Source: Sulfurovum sp. (GTDB taxonomy: Bacteria; Campylobacterota; Campylobacteria; Campylobacterales; Sulfurovaceae). Taken from it: DNA of 37,690 nt. A program made the position numbers and the translations under genes. Position 1 is the stretch's first letter. Each line of letters opens with the position of its first letter. Under the pieces are notes generated by a model. It was not told the DNA's origin, searched no databases, and was given only the letters and a program-made list of their open reading frames with translations. The DNA lies in assembly GCA_021647715.1 (NCBI GenBank), contig JAKIUE010000010.1:1-37690 (forward strand), given 5' to 3'. This document shows, piece by piece, positions 33,137-37,690 of the stretch.

Positions 33137-34333
33137 CTACCAAACAAAAGATGGTTTTTTTACTTTTATGGCTCTAAGTAATTTTGTTTTATACATTTTA
33201 GCACCTTTTATATTTACCGTTTTGTATTTTATTTTTTTCACATCTTCTTTTTCTGTTATGTTTTTTAACTGTGTACTGCCTATTGATTTTTTACCAAGCA
33301 CATCCATAGGGTTTATCCATCTTCCATTTTTTTGTAATCCAAAATGTAAATGTGGGCCTGTACTTCTTCCTGTACTTCCTACATATCCTATGACTTGTCC
33401 TTTTTTTACACGTTGTCCATGCTTCACGGCTATACGACTTTGATGGGCATAAAGAGACTCATATCCACCACTATGTTTTATTTTGACAACATTCCCATAG
33501 GTACCCATACGTGATGCATACGTTATCTTTCCAGAATGAACTGCCAATAATGGCGTTCCTTTACTTGCACCAAAGTCTGTTCCATGATGTGGTCTATTAC
33601 GTTTCAAAATAGGATGATACCTACTATATGAAAAAGAAGAAGTAATCCGTATATTACGTAAAGGCATACCAAACTTTGCACTTTCACTTTCTTTATTTCG
33701 TGCCTGATAGGCAACTGACTCCCCTAGTTTTGTATAGCCATCTCCATCTTTATCTACATATATAAAAGTTTCTTTGTCACGCATTTTTACTCTCACTGCT
33801 TTAACATCTGGCATTAAAACTGGATTACCCATTCGCTTTTCTTGGGTATAAATGAAATTAATTTCATCACCTTTTTTTAACTTTTTCCCATCAATTGCAT
33901 TCTTTATCGACGAACTTAGACGATTGGCAAGATTTTTATTTTTTACTTGTTGGAGTGTATCTGTATAGGGATTATTTTCTATGACTACCTTTGCATAATA
34001 TTCACCTATTGTATATTCAATAGGAATAATGTCAAAAAGGTATTGCTTACTGTCTTTTTGTTTTGCAATATGTATTTGCATTACTTTACTGATGGGTATA
34101 AGTGCTTGCAGTAAAGTATTGTTGTCGTCTTTTAACTCATAGATTAAGTCATTTTTATTAATCTCAGAGAGAAACTTTTGATCTTCTTCAGAGATACTCT
34201 CTATAAAATCTTTGGGAATATTTCTGGAGATTAGGTATTCTTCAAAAGTTTGCTCTTCTTGCCATTTTGACTCTATGACTTTTTGTGCAAATAAAGGCAT
34301 TACTATCATTGAGATTATAAAAATATACTTCAT
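33137..34333 (-). CDS. M23 family peptidoglycan endopeptidase
   Basis: This 398-residue secreted protein has a signal peptide (MKYIFIISMIVMPLFAQ) and a C-terminal LytM/M23 domain with zinc ligands in HHGTDFGA and PHLHFG plus the SLYAHQSR segment. About 250 N-terminal residues may regulate or position the domain. The architecture is close to Campylobacterota cell-shape endopeptidases (Csd1/Csd2 type), which trim peptide crosslinks in the periplasm. It is divergent from the PgbA-like gene and upstream of the Nudix gene. The shape role is inferred. Confidence 0.9.
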   Translation of the reverse strand: MKYIFIISMIVMPLFAQKVIESKWQEEQTFEEYLISRNIPKDFIESISEEDQKFLSEINKNDLIYELKDDNNTLLQALIPISKVMQIHIAKQKDSKQYLFDIIPIEYTIGEYYAKVVIENNPYTDTLQQVKNKNLANRLSSSIKNAIDGKKLKKGDEINFIYTQEKRMGNPVLMPDVKAVRVKMRDKETFIYVDKDGDGYTKLGESVAYQARNKESESAKFGMPLRNIRITSSFSYSRYHPILKRNRPHHGTDFGASKGTPLLAVHSGKITYASRMGTYGNVVKIKHSGGYESLYAHQSRIAVKHGQRVKKGQVIGYVGSTGRSTGPHLHFGLQKNGRWINPMDVLGKKSIGSTQLKNITEKEDVKKIKYKTVNIKGAKMYKTKLLRAIKVKKPSFVW

Positions 34334-34469
34334 TATAGTTCAGCCCTAATCTTAAAATATGACATTATTATAACCGAATTAAGTTAAGATTATTACGTAA
34401 ATGTAGCTATCAATCAAGTTTAACCCTTTTGCTTGTATAATCAGGTTAATTATGATTTAAAGGAAATCT

Positions 34470-35150
34470 ATGCGTAAAATAGTTATTGCTCTACTTATTT
34501 CTCTTCCTCTTTTTGCAGGTTTTTTCCCAAACACTGTATATACTACTGTTTCAAAAGCGACACAAGATTCTATTTCACTAAAGAAACCCTTCCCTGTTCA
34601 AGGTATGTCTGGTGTCATCATTCACAAATATAGTGAAGATCTAAAAGCTATTACACATAGACTTGTTCAACCATCTCACGGCAAAGTAAATCTTCTCAAA
34701 GGTGATATCATTCATCATGACTCACTTCCTACTATCAATACCTCTGTGAAACGTGGTGATAAAGTTATTGGTGGATACTTATATCATAATATCTTGCTTT
34801 TTGCACCTGATGCCAAAACTTATGCTAGAGTGACTTCACGTTATCATAAAAACTGGATTCATCCTGACATTTTTGCACTTTTTCTTGCAAATGAAGGTGA
34901 TACAGTACCTACAAAAGAAAATTTAAAAATATTTGCAAAAAGATACCAAGTAGGACTTATCGCCATTATCACACATGGAAAGCTAAAGCTCTTAGACCCT
35001 ATCTCTGGATATACATTAAAACAAAAATCATTACGTGGCCTTCCTCCAAAAGGACAATCACCATTCTTTATGCGTTTTGAGAAGATAGACGCTGGGTGGT
35101 TTTCTAAAAATACAAAAAATAATTATTATTCTATCATGGATACCCTCTAA
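34470..35150 (+). CDS. PgbA N-terminal-domain protein (plasminogen-binding-like)
   Basis: This 226-residue exported protein has a short signal peptide (MRKIVIALLISLPLFAG) and the domain known from Helicobacter PgbA (FPVQGMSGVIIHKY, VKRGDKVIGG, YHKNWIHPDIFALFLANEG). It lacks the long lysine-rich tail of PgbA, so binding of host plasminogen is unlikely in this environmental-type genome. The surface or periplasmic role is unknown. It ends two bases before glcD and probably shares its transcript. Confidence 0.82.
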   Translation: MRKIVIALLISLPLFAGFFPNTVYTTVSKATQDSISLKKPFPVQGMSGVIIHKYSEDLKAITHRLVQPSHGKVNLLKGDIIHHDSLPTINTSVKRGDKVIGGYLYHNILLFAPDAKTYARVTSRYHKNWIHPDIFALFLANEGDTVPTKENLKIFAKRYQVGLIAIITHGKLKLLDPISGYTLKQKSLRGLPPKGQSPFFMRFEKIDAGWFSKNTKNNYYSIMDTL

Positions 35151-35152
35151 AT

Positions 35153-36541
35153 ATGTTAGATAAAAAACATATTCAACATTTTGAATCTATTGTAAGTAAA
35201 GAGAATGTCTATAGTGACAAAGCACACCTTATTGCCTACTCATATGATGCTACACGTACACGATTTGAACCTGAAGCTGTAGTGTTTCCTAGAGACGAAC
35301 AAGATATTTCTGATATTTTAAAATACTGTGATACACATGGTATTGTCATCACTGCAAGAGGTGCAGGTTCTGGCTTTACTGGTGGTGCACTACCTATCAA
35401 TGGTGGTATTATCTTAGGCCTAGAAAAGCATATGAACAAGATACTCGAAATCGACATGGAAAACATGGTAGCCGTAGTGCAACCTGGTGTCATTAACATG
35501 GATTTACAACGTGCAGTAGAAGCTGTAGGTCTTATGTATCCACCTGACCCGGCAAGTGAAGAGTACTCTACACTTGGAGGCAATGTAAGTGAAAATGCAG
35601 GAGGTATGAGAGCAGCCAAATATGGGATTACAAAAGACTATGTTATGGCTCTTCGTGCAGTTCGTGCTAATGGTGACATCATTCGTGCAGGAAAACGTAC
35701 CATCAAAGATGTGGCAGGCTACAACATCGCAGGTATACTCATCGCATCTGAGGGGACACTTGCCATACTCAGTGAACTCACACTCAAACTTATCCCTAAA
35801 CCTAAATTTACCAAAGGATATATGGGTATTTTTCCTTCAGTAGATGATGCAATGAACGCTGTCTTTAAATCGCTCTCAGCTGGTGCAAATCCAGTGGCTA
35901 TGGAATTTATGGATGCACTTGTTGTACAAGCACTTAAAGAAAAACTTGGCATTGATCTTCCTGCTGATGCAGGTGCACTGCTCATAGGTGATGTAGATGG
36001 TAATGTTCCTGAAGAAGTAGCCTTTCAGCTTGAGACCCTTGAAGCTTCATTTAAAGAAAACAATGCCCAAGAGTTTATCGTCGCCCATGATAAAGAGCAT
36101 AGAGATGAACTGTGGATAGCAAGACGTAATGCCTCTCAGTCGATTACTATATTTGGCTCTAAAAAGCTCAATGAGGACATTTCTGTGCCACGTTCTATGT
36201 TGCCTGAAGCACTCAAGGCCATCTATGCCATAGGTGACAAATATAACTTTAAAGTGCCATGTTTTGGTCATGCAGGAGATGGAAACATTCATGTTAATGT
36301 CATGGTAGATGGTACTAGCCAAGAACAACTAAATAAAGGACATGAAGCCATAGAAGAGATTTTTCAAATGGTTGTTGATATGGGTGGTACACTCTCTGGA
36401 GAACATGGTATAGGGACATCTAAAGCACCATTTATGGGAATTGCCTTTAATGACGAAGAGATACAGCTTTTTAAAGATTTAAAAAACTCTTTTGATCCTA
36501 ACAATATTCTCAATCCTGGAAAAATGGGACTACCGTCATAG
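35153..36541 (+). CDS. glcD: FAD-linked glycolate/D-lactate oxidase subunit GlcD
   Basis: This 462-residue flavoprotein oxidises 2-hydroxy acids such as glycolate or D-lactate. The FAD_binding_4 domain contains EPEAVVFPRDEQDISDIL and the FAD loop GAGSGFTGGALP; SSGGN-like GGNVSENAGG follows, and the C-terminal FAD-oxidase domain ends with FGHAGDGNIHVN, SGEHGIGTSKAPF and DPNNILNPGK. Length is typical of GlcD. glcE and glcF are not nearby. A strong terminator follows immediately. Confidence 0.93.
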   Translation: MLDKKHIQHFESIVSKENVYSDKAHLIAYSYDATRTRFEPEAVVFPRDEQDISDILKYCDTHGIVITARGAGSGFTGGALPINGGIILGLEKHMNKILEIDMENMVAVVQPGVINMDLQRAVEAVGLMYPPDPASEEYSTLGGNVSENAGGMRAAKYGITKDYVMALRAVRANGDIIRAGKRTIKDVAGYNIAGILIASEGTLAILSELTLKLIPKPKFTKGYMGIFPSVDDAMNAVFKSLSAGANPVAMEFMDALVVQALKEKLGIDLPADAGALLIGDVDGNVPEEVAFQLETLEASFKENNAQEFIVAHDKEHRDELWIARRNASQSITIFGSKKLNEDISVPRSMLPEALKAIYAIGDKYNFKVPCFGHAGDGNIHVNVMVDGTSQEQLNKGHEAIEEIFQMVVDMGGTLSGEHGIGTSKAPFMGIAFNDEEIQLFKDLKNSFDPNNILNPGKMGLPS

Positions 36542-36546
36542 ACCGT

Positions 36547-36568
36547 AAAATGAGCACAGCTCATTTTT
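36547..36568 (+). terminator. Rho-independent terminator after glcD
   Basis: AAAATGAGC and GCTCATTTT pair perfectly around a three-base ACA loop, and the 3' arm runs into five T's. It starts six bases after the glcD stop codon. Confidence 0.85.
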
Positions 36569-36637
36569 ACTTATGCTGACACGAAATCAACCTTCAGCAG
36601 TTGGCTCACGCGACTAGTCGCTTTAAGGATACTAAAA

Positions 36638-37471
36638 GTGAAACATAACGTAAAACTTAAAGTCATCTTTAAAAACTATTATCTCTTTTTAAGAGATTTT
36701 TTTAAAGATCTCTTTGACGACAAATTAGGACATTATGCCTCTAGTCTTTCTTGGAGTACGCTGTTTTCACTCATACCTCTTTTGGTTGTTTTACTAGCTG
36801 TTTTCACCTCTTTGCCACTCTTTGACAGTGTGTATACTAAGATAGAAAAACTTATTTTTTCAAATCTTATGCCTACCGACTCTAAAATAGTTATATCCTA
36901 CATAAATGACTTTATGTCAAGTACCGATAAACTAGGACTTATCGGTGCAGGCTATGTTTCATTTGCTCTTTTTATGTTTTTTAAAAACTATGACTACATT
37001 GTAAATGATGTATTTAATACAGACAATAGAGGTCTCTGGAGTGCACTAAAAATATATACACTTCTTTTATTCATTATTCCTATCCTTATAGGAAGTTCTT
37101 TTTACCTTAGTACGTTTATACAAACATATCTTGACAAAAACAGTATTACATCTATCATACACCTCTACTCTTTTTTACCCTATTTAATCGTATGGATGAT
37201 GTTTTATATCGCCTATCAACTCTCACCCAATATCAAAGTAGATGTCCAAGCTGCGGTCATTAGTTCTTTTATATCCTCACTTGTATGGTATGCATCTAAA
37301 AGTGCTTTTATCTTCTATGTTGTTCATAACAAAACCTATACGAGTATTTACGGGTCAGTGGCTACTTTACTCTTTTTCTTTTTATGGATTTATATCTCTT
37401 GGGCTATTTTCATACATGGTTTAAAGTTTTGTGATTTACTCAATAGGGATGAAGAGATAGAACAGATATAA
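36638..37471 (+). CDS. YihY/BrkB (RbnA) family inner-membrane protein
   Basis: This 277-residue protein has about six membrane segments and the family's SSLSWSTLFSLIPLLVVLLA stretch near the N-terminus and SIYGSVATLLFFFLWIYISW near the C-terminus. The family was once called ribonuclease BN, but that activity is not its own; the function is uncertain. A GTG start at 36638 follows AAGGAT. Its 3' end overlaps the convergent gene by 36 bases. Confidence 0.9.
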   Translation: MKHNVKLKVIFKNYYLFLRDFFKDLFDDKLGHYASSLSWSTLFSLIPLLVVLLAVFTSLPLFDSVYTKIEKLIFSNLMPTDSKIVISYINDFMSSTDKLGLIGAGYVSFALFMFFKNYDYIVNDVFNTDNRGLWSALKIYTLLLFIIPILIGSSFYLSTFIQTYLDKNSITSIIHLYSFLPYLIVWMMFYIAYQLSPNIKVDVQAAVISSFISSLVWYASKSAFIFYVVHNKTYTSIYGSVATLLFFFLWIYISWAIFIHGLKFCDLLNRDEEIEQI

Positions 37472-37690
37472 CACTGCAATAAAAAGCAGCAGATAAAAAA
37501 CTTTTCTAGAAAAAATAGCCCCTATAGATACTCCCACATATCCCAACATCATCCATGAAGGTAGTAACTTTTCCCTACTCTCTACAGGAAGAGAAAATAA
37601 CCACTGAAGTGCTCCATCCAAAACATCACCTATCCCTAAGAGATGTAAACACATGACTAAAGGATAAAATGGAACAAAAAGTATTGACAA
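37436..37690 (-). CDS. Membrane protein C-terminus, probably ComEC/Rec2 (partial)
   Basis: The last 84 residues of a membrane protein run in from the right edge. They include ILFVPFYPLVMCLHLLGIG and two further hydrophobic segments. The VPFYPL stretch after a membrane helix resembles the competence domain of ComEC, the inner-membrane DNA-uptake channel, which in Campylobacterota is a short form ending without a metallo-hydrolase domain. The true start lies outside the window. It overlaps the convergent YihY-family gene by 36 bases. Confidence 0.5.
   Translation of the reverse strand: MSILFVPFYPLVMCLHLLGIGDVLDGALQWLFSLPVESREKLLPSWMMLGYVGVSIGAIFSRKVFYLLLFIAVLYLFYLFIPIE

Noticed and set aside
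34470-35150. True plasminogen-binding virulence factor
   Set aside because: Only the N-terminal domain is present, without the lysine-rich tail, and the surrounding gene content suggests an environmental bacterium.
36610-36621. Perfect 12-bp palindrome GCGACTAGTCGC before the YihY-family gene
   Set aside because: It is short, single and not followed by T's; the nearby terminator at 36547-36568 explains the transcript end, and no regulator is implied.

Overview
The window looks like the chromosome of a Campylobacterota (epsilonproteobacterial) bacterium, most likely a sulfur or hydrogen oxidiser of the Sulfurovum/Sulfurimonas type. The signs are AT-rich DNA, a tmRNA tag of the ANN...PAYA type, a PgbA-like protein, the AguA/AguB putrescine route and a compact gene layout. 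The genus is inferred from gene content, not tested.

Layout. (1) 1-3290, minus strand: modABC molybdate uptake genes, followed through a 4-base overlap by a partial dicarboxylate/amino-acid symporter gene. (2) 3347-3969, plus strand: a consensus promoter, a rod-like hairpin RNA that I read as a 6S RNA candidate, then ssrA (tmRNA) only a few bases later. (3) 3947-27949: a 23,978-bp integrated element in the 3' end of ssrA, bounded by a perfect 25-bp direct repeat. It carries a P4-type integrase, a DNA phosphorothioation system (dndCDE) facing its restriction partner (dptFGH), a replication/control module (four 21-bp iterons, two hairpins, a CI-like repressor, AlpA, a DnaB-like helicase, a probable Rep initiator), a MobF relaxase, a divergent three-gene set resembling stbABC, and an AAA-DUF4143 ATPase behind a palindromic operator. 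No type IV secretion genes or coupling protein are seen, so it reads as an integrative mobilizable element that also has a plasmid-like replicon. (4) 28044-37690: chromosome again, with alr, aguA, a CAP-domain lipoprotein, aguB, a Nudix hydrolase, an M23 peptidase, a PgbA-like protein, glcD, a YihY/BrkB membrane protein and the end of a probable comEC.

How it fits together. DndC, DndD and DndE would put sulfur into the DNA backbone, with the cysteine desulfurase (DndA or IscS) supplied by the host. DptF, DptG and DptH would attack DNA lacking the mark. dndB is missing. DptH carries a D...ExK...Q nuclease-like signature just ahead of its HerA-type ATPase. A 10-bp sequence in the alpA/dnaB operator is repeated exactly at the presumed dpt promoter, so the element's repressor may also control the restriction genes.

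The observations most worth following are the 6S-tmRNA tandem, the shared operator motif, the small coupled ORF before dptF, the nuclease signature in DptH, the 21-bp iteron origin inside an integrated element, and the 28-bp palindrome at the AAA-DUF4143 promoter.
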